Source of the DNA: Nitrospinota bacterium
Lineage (GTDB): Bacteria > Nitrospinota > Nitrospinia > UBA9942
DNA: 10,027 nucleotides
Direction: 5' to 3'
NCBI GenBank assembly: GCA_016200365.1
Contig: JACQEW010000200.1
Location: 1 to 10,027, forward strand
Below are positions 1 through 5,077 of the stretch, in pieces. A model generated the notes under the pieces. The model worked only from the letters and a program-made list of their open reading frames with translations. It made no database searches and was not told the origin of the DNA. Within the stretch, counting starts at the first letter, position 1. Each line of letters begins with the position of its first letter. A program made the position numbers and the translations under genes.

Positions 1-119
1 GATATTGCAGCTATTCTGTTTTCAGCTATCTTTCCTATCTCGTGAATACCCTTTGCACAATTATCAGCCGCATCCCCCATATTAGAGCCTATGCCTATGA
101 ATACAGGATATTTGGACAT
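1..119 (-). CDS. folK: 2-amino-4-hydroxy-6-hydroxymethyldihydropteridine pyrophosphokinase, N-terminal part
   Basis: Reading leftwards from an ATG at 119-117 gives a protein beginning MSKYPVFIGIGSNMGDAADN, which matches the start of HPPK. This enzyme transfers pyrophosphate from ATP to 6-hydroxymethyl-7,8-dihydropterin in folate synthesis, in the cytosol. The diagnostic feature is the first strand plus the GSNxGD motif (about residues 11-16), with the conserved Asn a few residues later (N20). Only 39 complete codons lie in the window; the catalytic region is beyond the left edge. A purine-rich stretch (GAGGAAGGG) lies about 15-24 nt upstream of the start on the minus strand, further than an ideal Shine-Dalgarno. 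The gene diverges from the permease that begins at 250. The identification rests on a short stretch, but the motif is characteristic. Confidence 0.8.
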   Translation of the reverse strand, partial: MSKYPVFIGIGSNMGDAADNCAKGIHEIGKIAENRIAAI

Positions 120-214
120 GATAAAATAATAACACCCTTCCTCAAATAAAATCAAAATTTTTTATGGATGGATGGGGAGCTTCAAAGTGGGGGTGGGCAA
201 GAGAAAATTACCTG

Positions 215-243
215 TTGACATACAAAAATGTAGTGGCTATATT
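215..243 (+). promoter_or_regulatory. Sigma-70-type promoter of the permease, possibly giving a leaderless mRNA
   Basis: TTGACA at 215-220, a 17-nt spacer, then TATATT at 238-243 give 11 of 12 consensus bases with optimal spacing. The expected transcription start, six or seven bases after the -10, falls on or next to the A of the ATG at 250. The message would then have almost no 5' leader. The promoter also shows that the longer reading frame beginning at 172 is not the true protein, because its first 26 codons would be promoter DNA. Confidence 0.7.
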
Positions 244-249
244 GAAGCC

Positions 250-1038
250 ATGTCTCTCTATAATAAAATCCCAAATATATCATGGCGGGCATACAGGGTA
301 TGGCAGAGGAACAGGGATTCCTACCTGAGATTCTACAAGGCAAACCTGCTTGGAAATCTCGGCGAGCCTCTGATGTATCTCTTTGGAATGGGTGTCGGTA
401 TCGGAGGGTATCTTCAGGAAATAGAAGGTGTCTCCTATATGGAATTTATCGCCCCCGGTCTCTTAATGATTACTGCCATGTATTCCGCATCCTTCGAATG
501 CACATTTGGGGCATTCACCCGGATGACAGAGCAGAAGACTTATGACGGCGTCCTCGCTACACCGTTAAATGTAGGAGACCTTGTTTTGGGAGAGATTCTT
601 TGGGGGGCAACAAAGAGCCTTATAGGAAGCGGGGTAATGCTCATGGTAATTTATCTTGTGGGTTTAATGAAATCGTCAATACTTATAATTATACCGATAT
701 TAATTCTTGTCTTCCTTGTGGGCATCCTCTTTTCATCAATTGCCATGACTGTTACCGCTGTATGTCCGAGTTATGATTTCTTCAACTATTTCTTCACCCT
801 GTTTCTCGCCCCCATGTTCTTCTTCTCAGGCATCTTATTTCCGTTGTCAAATTTCCCGTCATGGGTGAAGACAGTATCAAGCTTTATGCCCCTAACCCAT
901 GCGGTTAATATATCCAGAAGCCTCCTGTCCAATACGCTTTATCCGTCCCTTATTCTGAGCGCTATGTTTCTCATTGTCTTTGCTGTAATCTTCGCTATCC
1001 TTTCCATAAATCTGATTGAGAGGAGAGTAATAAAGTAA
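250..1038 (+). CDS. ABC-2 type (NodJ/DrrB-like) transporter permease
   Basis: This is a 262-residue integral membrane protein of the ABC-2 permease family, the membrane half of exporters for polysaccharide, lipid or drug-like substrates; 262 residues is typical of NodJ. An N-terminal amphipathic segment with several Arg (SWRAYRVWQRNRD) precedes about six hydrophobic segments: near residues 35-55, 62-82, 113-140, 144-171, 178-198 and 231-255. The family's FFSGILFPLSNFP-type segment near the fifth is visible. I chose ATG 250 because a near-perfect promoter lies directly upstream; the in-frame ATG at 172 would read through it. No Shine-Dalgarno is seen. No ATP-binding partner is adjacent: upstream is folK on the other strand and downstream a regulator relic. 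The ATPase must be elsewhere or lost. The substrate cannot be told from sequence. Confidence 0.85.
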   Translation: MSLYNKIPNISWRAYRVWQRNRDSYLRFYKANLLGNLGEPLMYLFGMGVGIGGYLQEIEGVSYMEFIAPGLLMITAMYSASFECTFGAFTRMTEQKTYDGVLATPLNVGDLVLGEILWGATKSLIGSGVMLMVIYLVGLMKSSILIIIPILILVFLVGILFSSIAMTVTAVCPSYDFFNYFFTLFLAPMFFFSGILFPLSNFPSWVKTVSSFMPLTHAVNISRSLLSNTLYPSLILSAMFLIVFAVIFAILSINLIERRVIK

Positions 1039-1144
1039 TAAAGGCAAAAATTCTTGTAATAGACGAGGTGAACTGCTCGGCATGAGCAGACAAAGCATCT
1101 ACAATAAAATGAAGGAATACAAAATCAGGAGGGATGAGTCCTGA
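1038..1144 (+). pseudogene. Remnant of a sigma-54-type (NtrC-like) response regulator with its interior deleted
   Basis: Two recognisable ends of one protein lie about 15 nt apart. At 1041-1067 the reading KAKILVIDE is the typical first strand of a receiver domain; the position expected for its start codon (1038-1040) now reads ATA. From 1070, in another frame, comes ELLGMSRQSIYNKMKEYKI, followed by a short RRDES tail and TGA at 1142-1144. That is the recognition helix and C-terminus of a Fis-type (HTH_8) domain, as found at the end of NtrC-family activators. The rest of the receiver, the whole AAA+ domain and the start of the DNA-binding domain are gone. The order and strand are those of one ancestral gene, so a single internal deletion is the simplest explanation. 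It directly follows the permease stop. Confidence 0.7.
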
Positions 1145-1247
1145 AAAAATCGTAAGACATTACCTCATAACCTCCCAAAAAAGATTACCACCGCCTCTGC
1201 AACTCACAGCTTCAGTAATTCGACTGAGAGTCAAAATGCGTATTATG

Positions 1248-1291
1248 TTACACTTTTGCTCTTATACACTTCTGTAAAATTTTACACTTTT
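1248..1291 (+). promoter_or_regulatory. Three spaced TACACTT words, possible activator sites
   Basis: TACACTT begins at 1249, 1265 and 1283 (16 and 18 nt apart). The first and third lie in the longer shared word TTACACTTTT (1248-1257, 1282-1291). They lie about 75-115 nt upstream of the putative -24/-12 promoter, where an enhancer-binding protein would be expected. The rest of the gene-free stretch 1145-1433 shows no coding sequence and no clear terminator, only a weak 6-bp hairpin near 1210-1227. Confidence 0.4.
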
Positions 1292-1363
1292 CTCCTCTGC
1301 TTATTCACCCCTTTTTTATTGTAATCATTTGTTTTTATTGATGTTACTCCCCACAACAAAAAA

Positions 1364-1379
1364 AGGCACGCTTCTTGAT
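1364..1379 (+). promoter_or_regulatory. Putative sigma-54 (-24/-12) promoter
   Basis: The sequence AGGCACGCTTCTTGAT carries GG at 1365-1366 and, after the required 10 nt, GA at 1377-1378. It resembles the RpoN consensus TGGCACG-N4-TTGC with a C-to-A change in the -12 element. Transcription would begin near 1389, about 60 nt before the ATG at 1449. The imperfect -12 lowers certainty. The upstream repeated words and the operon-like genes that follow support it. Confidence 0.5.
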
Positions 1380-1448
1380 ATATAAAGGTTAAGGGTTTAA
1401 TTCAGAAAATTTGTCTGTGCAGGATAATTCATAATGGAAGGAAAATTT

Positions 1449-1838
1449 ATGTTTTTCGGAGAATACTTAATCTACAAAGAAAAAATCTCACAGGAAGACC
1501 TTAATTTTGCCCTCAAGTTTCAAAAGGACGAAAACATTATGAATGCTATCAGTGCAATTACCAACGGTTATCTTAAATATGAGGACATCTCAAAGATAAT
1601 GGATTATATGCGTATGTCAGGTCTTAAATTTAACGAAGCAGCAGTTAATTTAAGACTTCTGAATAATGAGCAGATTGAGAAGATTCTGAGCGATAAGGAA
1701 AAAGTTCAGCATCAGATTGGTGAGATACTGGTAATGTGCGGTGCAATCGGCAAGATAGAGATAGAAAAGGAGTTAAGGAGTTTTCTCCTACAGTTTCAAG
1801 GAGAGACACTTTTGCAGCCGCAGATGAACGCAGCGTGA
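1449..1838 (+). CDS. Uncharacterised protein with repeated MshEN-like helical motifs
   Basis: This is a 129-residue, probably soluble protein that I cannot assign to a named family. It appears internally repetitive. FGEYLIYKEKISQEDLNFAL near the N-terminus and IGEILVMCGAIGKIEIEKEL near residue 90 share a pattern of G-E-x-L, six residues, I/A, then E-x-x-L. A weaker third version (NEAAVNLRLLNNEQIEKIL) lies between them. The pattern recalls the N-terminal domains of type II secretion/type IV pilus ATPases (MshEN, c-di-GMP binding in some members), but only as a resemblance. The start was chosen at 1449 because GGAAGGA (1436-1442) gives a good Shine-Dalgarno six nt upstream; an ATG at 1434 would add five residues. 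The gene is first in a putative sigma-54-driven operon and its stop overlaps the next start. Confidence 0.7.
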   Translation: MFFGEYLIYKEKISQEDLNFALKFQKDENIMNAISAITNGYLKYEDISKIMDYMRMSGLKFNEAAVNLRLLNNEQIEKILSDKEKVQHQIGEILVMCGAIGKIEIEKELRSFLLQFQGETLLQPQMNAA

Positions 1839-2158
1839 CAAAGCCGCAGCCAATAAGTATGGACATAATTCTTGAGATAAAAAATCCTGAAAGCAGAGAA
1901 TGGGAGATTTTTCCAATCCTTACAGTGCAGAATCATAGCTTCAGAGGCGGACTGAATACAGCCGTTTCCATTGGCTCTGTTCTTGAAATGAGGTTTGTAA
2001 ATCTGAATGGAGATTCAAACACCTCTGTAGAGGGTGAATTTTACGGAAGAATAAACTCCATCCGTCTTTTAGACGAGTCAGATTACTATCTCTTATGCGG
2101 AGAGGTAGTCAACGGGCAGGATGTATGGGAAAGATTATCTGAAGGACTTTTAAAATGA
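1835..2158 (+). CDS. Uncharacterised 107-residue beta-rich protein, coupled to the preceding gene
   Basis: The start is placed at GTG 1835, which overlaps the upstream TGA in the classic GTGA arrangement of translationally coupled genes; no separate Shine-Dalgarno is visible. ATG 1859 is an alternative giving 99 residues. The protein (VTKPQPISMDIILEIKNPES...) alternates hydrophobic and polar residues as in a beta barrel. It ends with GEFYGRINSIRLLDESDYYL and a C-terminal amphipathic helix. A PilZ-like fold is conceivable, but the Arg-rich and DxSxxG c-di-GMP motifs are not seen, so I do not name it. A longer reading frame from 1736 overlaps the upstream gene and is unlikely. Its stop again overlaps a start (ATGA at 2155-2158). 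Confidence 0.65.
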   Translation: MTKPQPISMDIILEIKNPESREWEIFPILTVQNHSFRGGLNTAVSIGSVLEMRFVNLNGDSNTSVEGEFYGRINSIRLLDESDYYLLCGEVVNGQDVWERLSEGLLK

Positions 2159-2294
2159 CACAACAAAATTCCCGACAACCCTTTTCTGACCATACCATTT
2201 TTTAGCAATACTTGCCGCTTTATTTTTCTTGTCTTTTTTGATAATCTCTTATTGCTCACGAAGAACAAGAGAACAAAGACTTGAACACGAATAA
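2155..2294 (+). pseudogene. Small single-pass membrane protein, frameshifted in a T6 run
   Basis: An ATG at 2155 overlaps the preceding stop as ATGA. It reads MTQQNSRQPFSDHTIF and hits TAG at 2203-2205. One base back, the -1 frame continues as LAILAALFFLSFLIISYC followed by SRRTREQRLEHE and TAA at 2292-2294. The joined 46-residue product is a coherent small membrane protein: a polar N-terminus, one roughly 18-residue hydrophobic helix and a positively charged tail. The break is at six T (2198-2203); a seventh T would restore the frame. It may be a true pseudogene, a sequencing error, or slippage at the homopolymer. The last dozen codons run into the word repeat that begins near 2257, so the original C-terminus may have been replaced. 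Confidence 0.5.
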
Positions 2295-2494
2295 CACGAA
2301 TGGAGCGAATTGCACGAAATAAACAAGAGGCAAGATGCAGGAAGCAAGATGCAAGATATAAGATTTTTTCTTGCTTCTTGCTTCTTGTTTCTTGCTTCTG
2401 GTTTCTAATACATTCGTGCCATTTGTATATTCGTGAAATTCGTGTTCCAAAGATTTTCCAGCTATTTTTTTTCGTGTCCTTTGTGTCCTTCGTG
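2257..2494. repeat. Composite nested word-hairpin (9-mer outer arms, 7-mer inner arms)
   Basis: The outer left arm (2257-2318) is built of CACGAAnnn words and is answered by TTCGTGnnn words at 2411-2494. Inside it, tandem heptamers like GCAAGAT (2330-2357) face heptamers TTCTTGC (2367-2404). The transcript can fold into one long imperfect hairpin. The element occupies the convergent gap between the plus-strand unknown operon and the minus-strand small genes. The roughly 90-codon open frames across it on both strands are by-products of the repeat. Confidence 0.8.
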
Positions 2495-2533
2495 GTGATT
2501 TATTCCTTTTCCGATTCATTCGAGTCAGGAGGT

Positions 2534-2713
2534 TCAAGCAGGGTTAAAGACATAAGACGGGTAGCTCTTTAAAAAATCGTCGAGGGCTGATCTGGCAAGG
2601 AGAGACGCCTCGATCTCATCGGGGCATACATGAATTGACTCGCCATAGAATATCTCCATCAGCTCGCTTATGCTAAAAAGCACTTTGTCTTTATATTTTG
2701 TATCGTCAGCCAT
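2534..2713 (-). CDS. Small acidic protein, paralogue of the one at 2829-3002
   Basis: This is a 59-residue protein of unknown function. ATG at 2713-2711 was chosen because GAGG lies eight nt upstream; a TTG at 2737 would add eight residues encoded by a palindrome. It aligns without gaps to its neighbour from residue 1 to 54. They share M1, A2, V11, EL at 17-18, FYGE at 22-25, E33, A40, DFL at 46-48 and Y54. A short beta or extended start, an amphipathic ELMEIFYGE segment and a C-terminal helix are likely. There is no signal peptide, Cys pair or membrane segment. It is the second gene of a two-gene minus-strand unit and no terminator is evident after it. I do not recognise the family. Confidence 0.65.
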   Translation of the reverse strand: MADDTKYKDKVLFSISELMEIFYGESIHVCPDEIEASLLARSALDDFLKSYPSYVFNPA

Positions 2714-2722
2714 ATAATAAAC

Positions 2723-2806
2723 CTCGTAAAAAGTCAAAAATTAGCCATAAGGGTAAAAGCCCTCTAATTGTTATTAAGGGCTAATTTTGTCTTGACTTTT
2801 TACGAG
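2723..2806. repeat. 84-bp MITE-like palindrome between the two small paralogues
   Basis: The outer 15 bases CTCGTAAAAAGTCAA (2723-2737) are perfectly repeated in inverse at 2792-2806. The pairing continues inward through AAATTAGCC against GGCTAATTTTG. An alternative inner hairpin pairs AGCCCT (2758-2763) with AGGGCT (2777-2782). The left end includes the GAG of the ribosome binding site of the gene at 2534-2713, so folding of the mRNA could hide that site. No target-site duplication is evident. Confidence 0.8.
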
Positions 2807-2828
2807 TTCCTCCCTCATTGATCCCCCT

Positions 2829-3002
2829 TTATGCAGTGGCATAATTGGCATTGTTGAGCAGAAAATCTGCTATGACAATCTTTGCTACGAAGAGGTTATC
2901 CTCTTCTTCAACAAAGGAGACAAAATATTCGCCGTAGAACATAGACTTCAGCTCATCAACCGTTATTTTTACATCTTTATCGTCAGGATTAAATTGTGCC
3001 AT
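2829..3002 (-). CDS. Small acidic protein, paralogue of the one at 2534-2713
   Basis: This is a 57-residue protein of unknown function with a Glu/Asp-rich centre (VEEEDN) and the shared motifs EL-x3-FYGE (residues 17-25) and ADFL (45-48). I chose ATG at 3002-3000 over the in-frame ATG at 3008 and GTG at 3011. AAGGTG then sits six nt upstream, and the gapless alignment with the downstream paralogue begins exactly here with MA. It is upstream of its paralogue on the same strand, 115 nt apart, with a palindrome between them. Tandem duplication and divergence explain the pair. No promoter could be assigned with confidence in 3003-3186. It is transcribed away from the ORF at 3187. Confidence 0.65.
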   Translation of the reverse strand: MAQFNPDDKDVKITVDELKSMFYGEYFVSFVEEEDNLFVAKIVIADFLLNNANYATA

Positions 3003-3016
3003 TTTCATCACCTTAC

Positions 3017-3056
3017 CACCCCTATTCCCCTCATTGCTGAGGAGGGGATTAAGGGG
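3017..3056. repeat. GC-rich inverted repeat upstream of the small-protein pair
   Basis: CCCCTATTCCCCTC at 3019-3032 faces GAGGAGGGGATTAAGGGG at 3039-3056 around a short loop. It resembles widespread intergenic palindromes built of CCCCT and AGGGG blocks. It lies just upstream of the minus-strand gene at 2829-3002, in its leader. Apart from this element the gap 3003-3186 shows nothing I can name. Confidence 0.65.
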
Positions 3057-3186
3057 AGGTTTCTTGCCTTTTATATCGGATATTATCTAAAACTTCTTAA
3101 CAACTATTTGTCTCTCTCACCCATCCTTCTTACCTATGGAAAGAGGAAATATCTAATAAATATTCCATGTATACCGATAATTAAAT

Positions 3187-3498
3187 ATGATAGACATAAT
3201 CATATCTCCGCTTATAAATCCGAATCCGGTTCCATCAAAAGGCAGCAGCACATCCCCAAGACAGAGAATGTTAAAGGGGAAGATTGTCTCGATAAGAAAG
3301 GGGAGAAAAGGCAAGCGCAGACTTGTAAGCTGCCCGGCAAAACCTATGCCTGTTGAAAAAAGGATAAAAAGAGAGCAGAGAATTGTGGAGATAACTCAGG
3401 ATAATTCAGCGCATCAATTTTTATTATGTGAGGTGGAGAACACGGAAAATCTATCGGTAATAAAAGGAAAGGAAATAATGATACGAGTTATTGATTGA
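3187..3498 (+). CDS. Uncharacterised small basic protein
   Basis: This is a 103-residue protein, strongly basic in the middle (KGKIVSIRKGRKGKRRLVSC, about residues 29-48). Its more balanced C-terminal half includes VEITQDNSAHQFLLCEVEN and IKGKEIMIRVID. It has two Cys (48 and 80) and no membrane segment or signal peptide. I do not recognise the family; the basic stretch could bind nucleic acid, but that is a guess. The start at ATG 3187 has no visible Shine-Dalgarno, and ATG 3268 (MLKGKIV) is an alternative. Support for coding comes from the balanced composition of the C-terminal half and a clean terminator starting 10 nt after the stop. It stands alone between two minus-strand units. Confidence 0.5.
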   Translation: MIDIIISPLINPNPVPSKGSSTSPRQRMLKGKIVSIRKGRKGKRRLVSCPAKPMPVEKRIKREQRIVEITQDNSAHQFLLCEVENTENLSVIKGKEIMIRVID

Positions 3499-3508
3499 TT
3501 TGATTAGG

Positions 3509-3538
3509 TTTGGAAGATCCCCGGAGGGATCTTCCAAA
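3509..3538. terminator. Bidirectional intrinsic terminator
   Basis: TTTGGAAGATCC (3509-3520) and GGATCTTCCAAA (3527-3538) form a perfect 12-bp stem, extended by one C-G pair over a CGGA tetraloop. It lies between the convergent stops of the ORF at 3187 (plus) and the cold-shock gene (minus) and can end both transcripts. The T-tracts are short on both sides. Confidence 0.8.
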
Positions 3539-3545
3539 TTTCCAT

Positions 3546-3749
3546 TTAGTTCACCTTAACAACATTGGATGCCTTAGGTCCCTTGGGTCCGCTTGTAACT
3601 TCAAACTCGACCTTCTGTCCCTCATTCAGACTCTTATATCCTTCATCCTTAATATCGGAGTAATGAACGAATATATCTTCGCCTTCTTCCTGCTGGATGA
3701 ATCCATAGCCCTTGGTGTTATTGAACCATTTTACAGTTCCTCTTCCCAT
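3546..3749 (-). CDS. csp: Cold-shock domain protein (CspA family)
   Basis: This 67-residue protein is a complete cold-shock domain, a five-strand OB-fold that binds single-stranded RNA and DNA, melts RNA structure and can act as an antiterminator. GTVKWFNNTKGYGFIQ holds the first strands and RNP1 (KGYGFI, residues 13-18), and DIFVHY (25-30) is RNP2; the aromatic residues W8, F9, Y15, F17, F27 and H29 that stack on bases are all present. The length matches the family. ATG at 3749-3747 is preceded by GGGAGGAAG, a strong ribosome binding site. The predicted leader is about 138 nt, long for a small gene, and contains a terminator-like hairpin, so regulation after initiation is likely. The gene diverges from trpD and ends in a bidirectional terminator. 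Confidence 0.95.
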   Translation of the reverse strand: MGRGTVKWFNNTKGYGFIQQEEGEDIFVHYSDIKDEGYKSLNEGQKVEFEVTSGPKGPKASNVVKVN

Positions 3750-3781
3750 TCTAAACTTCCTCCCTTCTTACAAAAATGCAG

Positions 3782-3797
3782 CAAACCTGAAGGTTTG
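3782..3797. repeat. Short palindrome in the csp leader
   Basis: CAAACC and GGTTTG pair around a TGAA loop. Together with the adjoining GTCTCTACTTGCCCC it looks like a copy of a dispersed intergenic hairpin. It lies about 30 nt upstream of the csp start codon on the minus-strand mRNA. Confidence 0.5.
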
Positions 3798-3828
3798 TCT
3801 CTACTTGCCCCTTTAATCGACCGGGCAT

Positions 3829-3876
3829 AAAAAAACCGCAAAGGCATCTATCTACCCCTGCGGTTAGTTGTAGATA
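3829..3876 (-). terminator. Intrinsic terminator with competing stem in the csp leader (putative attenuator)
   Basis: On the minus strand AACCGCAGGGG (3865-3855) pairs with CCTTTGCGGTT (3844-3834), an 11-bp stem with two G-U pairs and a 10-nt loop. A run of T follows (through 3829). Just before it, TATCTAC (3876-3870) can instead pair with GTAGATA (3855-3849). That stem would enclose the terminator's left arm and is topologically incompatible with the terminator. The two-state layout resembles transcription attenuators. Transcripts that stop here would be about 60 nt long. Confidence 0.6.
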
Positions 3877-3893
3877 AAATCTTCTTATGATTT

Positions 3894-3923
3894 AAGATAC
3901 CACATTATTTAAAACATTGTCAA
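3894..3923 (-). promoter_or_regulatory. Sigma-70-type promoter of csp
   Basis: On the minus strand TTGACA (3923-3918) is followed after 18 nt by TATCTT (3899-3894). Transcription would start near 3887, giving a leader of about 138 nt. The -35 shares five bases with the opposite-strand -35 of trpD. Confidence 0.65.
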
Positions 3924-3946
3924 CTTTTTTATTTTTAGGATATAAT
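3917..3946 (+). promoter_or_regulatory. Sigma-70-type promoter of trpDC
   Basis: TTGTCA (3917-3922), an 18-nt spacer and a perfect TATAAT (3941-3946) lie 30 nt upstream of the trpD start codon. The leader is too short for a peptide-type trp attenuator, and none is seen. Polymerase cannot occupy this and the csp promoter at once. Confidence 0.7.
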
Positions 3947-3975
3947 TTGCATAATAGCTAAAGGGGGTGAATAAG

Positions 3976-4998
3976 ATGATAAGAGAGGCGATTGCAAAGG
4001 TTATAGAGAAAAGGGATTTGACCGAGTCTGAAATGTCCGGCGCTTTTGAGGAGATTATGTCCGGGGGTGCAAGCCCTGCCCAGATAGGCTCATTCATAAC
4101 CGCCCTGCGAATGAAGGGTGAGACCGTAGATGAGATTACAGGCGCTGCAAAGGTTATGAGGGAGAAGGCTCTGCATATCAAGACAAAGTCAAAAACTATA
4201 GTTGATACCTGCGGGACGGGCGGCGATGAATCGGGGACATTTAACATTTCAACAACCACCGCCTTTGTAGCAGCAGGCGCCGGTCTTACCGTTGCAAAGC
4301 ATGGAAATAAATCAGTATCCAGTAAATCAGGAAGTGCAGATGTATTGAGAACACTGGGGGTCAATATCGAGGCAGAGGTATCCCATGTGGAGAAATGTCT
4401 CGATGAAATCGGCATCGGCTTCCTCTTTGCCCCCCTGCTCCACAGCGCTATGAAGTTCGCAATAGGTCCCAGAAGGGAGATAGGCATAAGAACGATATTT
4501 AATATATTAGGTCCCCTGACAAATCCGGCAGGTGCCCATTCACAGGTGCTTGGGGTTTACGATCATAGATTGACAGAGCCTTTATCAAAGGTTTTATGCA
4601 GACTTGGAAGCACCCATGTATTCGTTGTCCATGGGGCAGACGGACTGGATGAGATAACACTTACAGGAAAGACATACATATCAGAGCTTAAAGGAGGGGA
4701 GATAAAAAACTATGAGATTGTGCCGGAGGATTTTGGGCTTAAAAGGTGTAAAAATGAGGAACTCCTTGGCGGCGATTCAGAGATAAATGCCCGTATTACA
4801 CTGGATATATTGAACGGCAAGAAGGGTCCCCAGAGGGATATTATCCTTCTCAACGCCGCTGCTGCCATTACAGCAGGCGGCAAGGCAAGGGATTTAAAAG
4901 AGGGAATCGGCGCAGCCTCCGAGGCAATAGACTCTGGTATGGCTATGAAAAAGCTTGAAGGTTTAAGAAGACTGACCAATGAATACAGGGAATCATAA
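3976..4998 (+). CDS. trpD: Anthranilate phosphoribosyltransferase
   Basis: TrpD joins anthranilate to PRPP to make phosphoribosyl anthranilate, the second step of tryptophan synthesis, in the cytosol. At 340 residues it has the normal length. The PRPP-binding glycine loop DTCGTGGD (77-84), NIST (90-93) and KHGN (108-111) are intact, as is GPRREIGIRTIFNILGPLTN in the middle that binds anthranilate and carries the conserved Arg. Later come GADGLDE and the Ala/Gly-rich LLNAAAAI segment. ATG 3976 is favoured because AAGGGGGTGA, a near-perfect Shine-Dalgarno, ends five or six nt before it; the in-frame GTG at 3967 lies inside that Shine-Dalgarno. trpG or trpE is not adjacent. trpC follows after a repeat-filled 79-nt gap, in the same transcript. 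Confidence 0.97.
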   Translation: MIREAIAKVIEKRDLTESEMSGAFEEIMSGGASPAQIGSFITALRMKGETVDEITGAAKVMREKALHIKTKSKTIVDTCGTGGDESGTFNISTTTAFVAAGAGLTVAKHGNKSVSSKSGSADVLRTLGVNIEAEVSHVEKCLDEIGIGFLFAPLLHSAMKFAIGPRREIGIRTIFNILGPLTNPAGAHSQVLGVYDHRLTEPLSKVLCRLGSTHVFVVHGADGLDEITLTGKTYISELKGGEIKNYEIVPEDFGLKRCKNEELLGGDSEINARITLDILNGKKGPQRDIILLNAAAAITAGGKARDLKEGIGAASEAIDSGMAMKKLEGLRRLTNEYRES

Positions 4999-5000
4999 GA

Positions 5001-5070
5001 AATTTATGATTTACGATTTGGGATTTACGATTTTAAATCGTAATTCGTAAATCGTAAATTGTAAATTCGT
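5001..5070. repeat. Heptamer word-hairpin between trpD and trpC
   Basis: The left words GATTTAC, GATTTGG, GATTTAC, GATTTTA (5008-5035) are each 7 nt. They are followed directly by AATCGTA, ATTCGTA, AATCGTA, AATTGTA, AATTCGT (5036-5070), the inverse words. The arms fold into a long hairpin with almost no loop. It fills nearly the entire gap and leaves no room for a ribosome binding site before trpC. Confidence 0.85.
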
Positions 5071-5077
5071 TTGTTAG

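Noticed and set aside
172..249. Upstream extension of the permease from ATG 172
   Set aside because: It contains a near-perfect TTGACA-N17-TATATT promoter, has no ribosome site, and reads like non-coding sequence (MGSFKVGVGKRK). Family length fits the start at 250.
1145..1247. Possible terminator after the regulator relic
   Set aside because: Only a weak 6-bp hairpin (TTCAGT/ACTGAG near 1210-1227) without a T-run is present; not enough to call.
2256..2572. Open frames of about 90 codons on both strands
   Set aside because: Both run through the nested word-hairpin. Their protein is repetitive low-complexity sequence (SKKQEARSKK, CFLLLVSCFW) produced by the repeat itself.
2994..3356. 120-codon plus-strand frame
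   Set aside because: It begins in the start region of the minus-strand small gene, crosses a GC-rich palindrome and overlaps the more protein-like ORF at 3187 in another frame.
3510..3830. 106-codon plus-strand frame opposite the cold-shock gene
   Set aside because: It is the shadow of csp, which has intact RNP motifs on the other strand. The frame begins inside a terminator and has no ribosome site.
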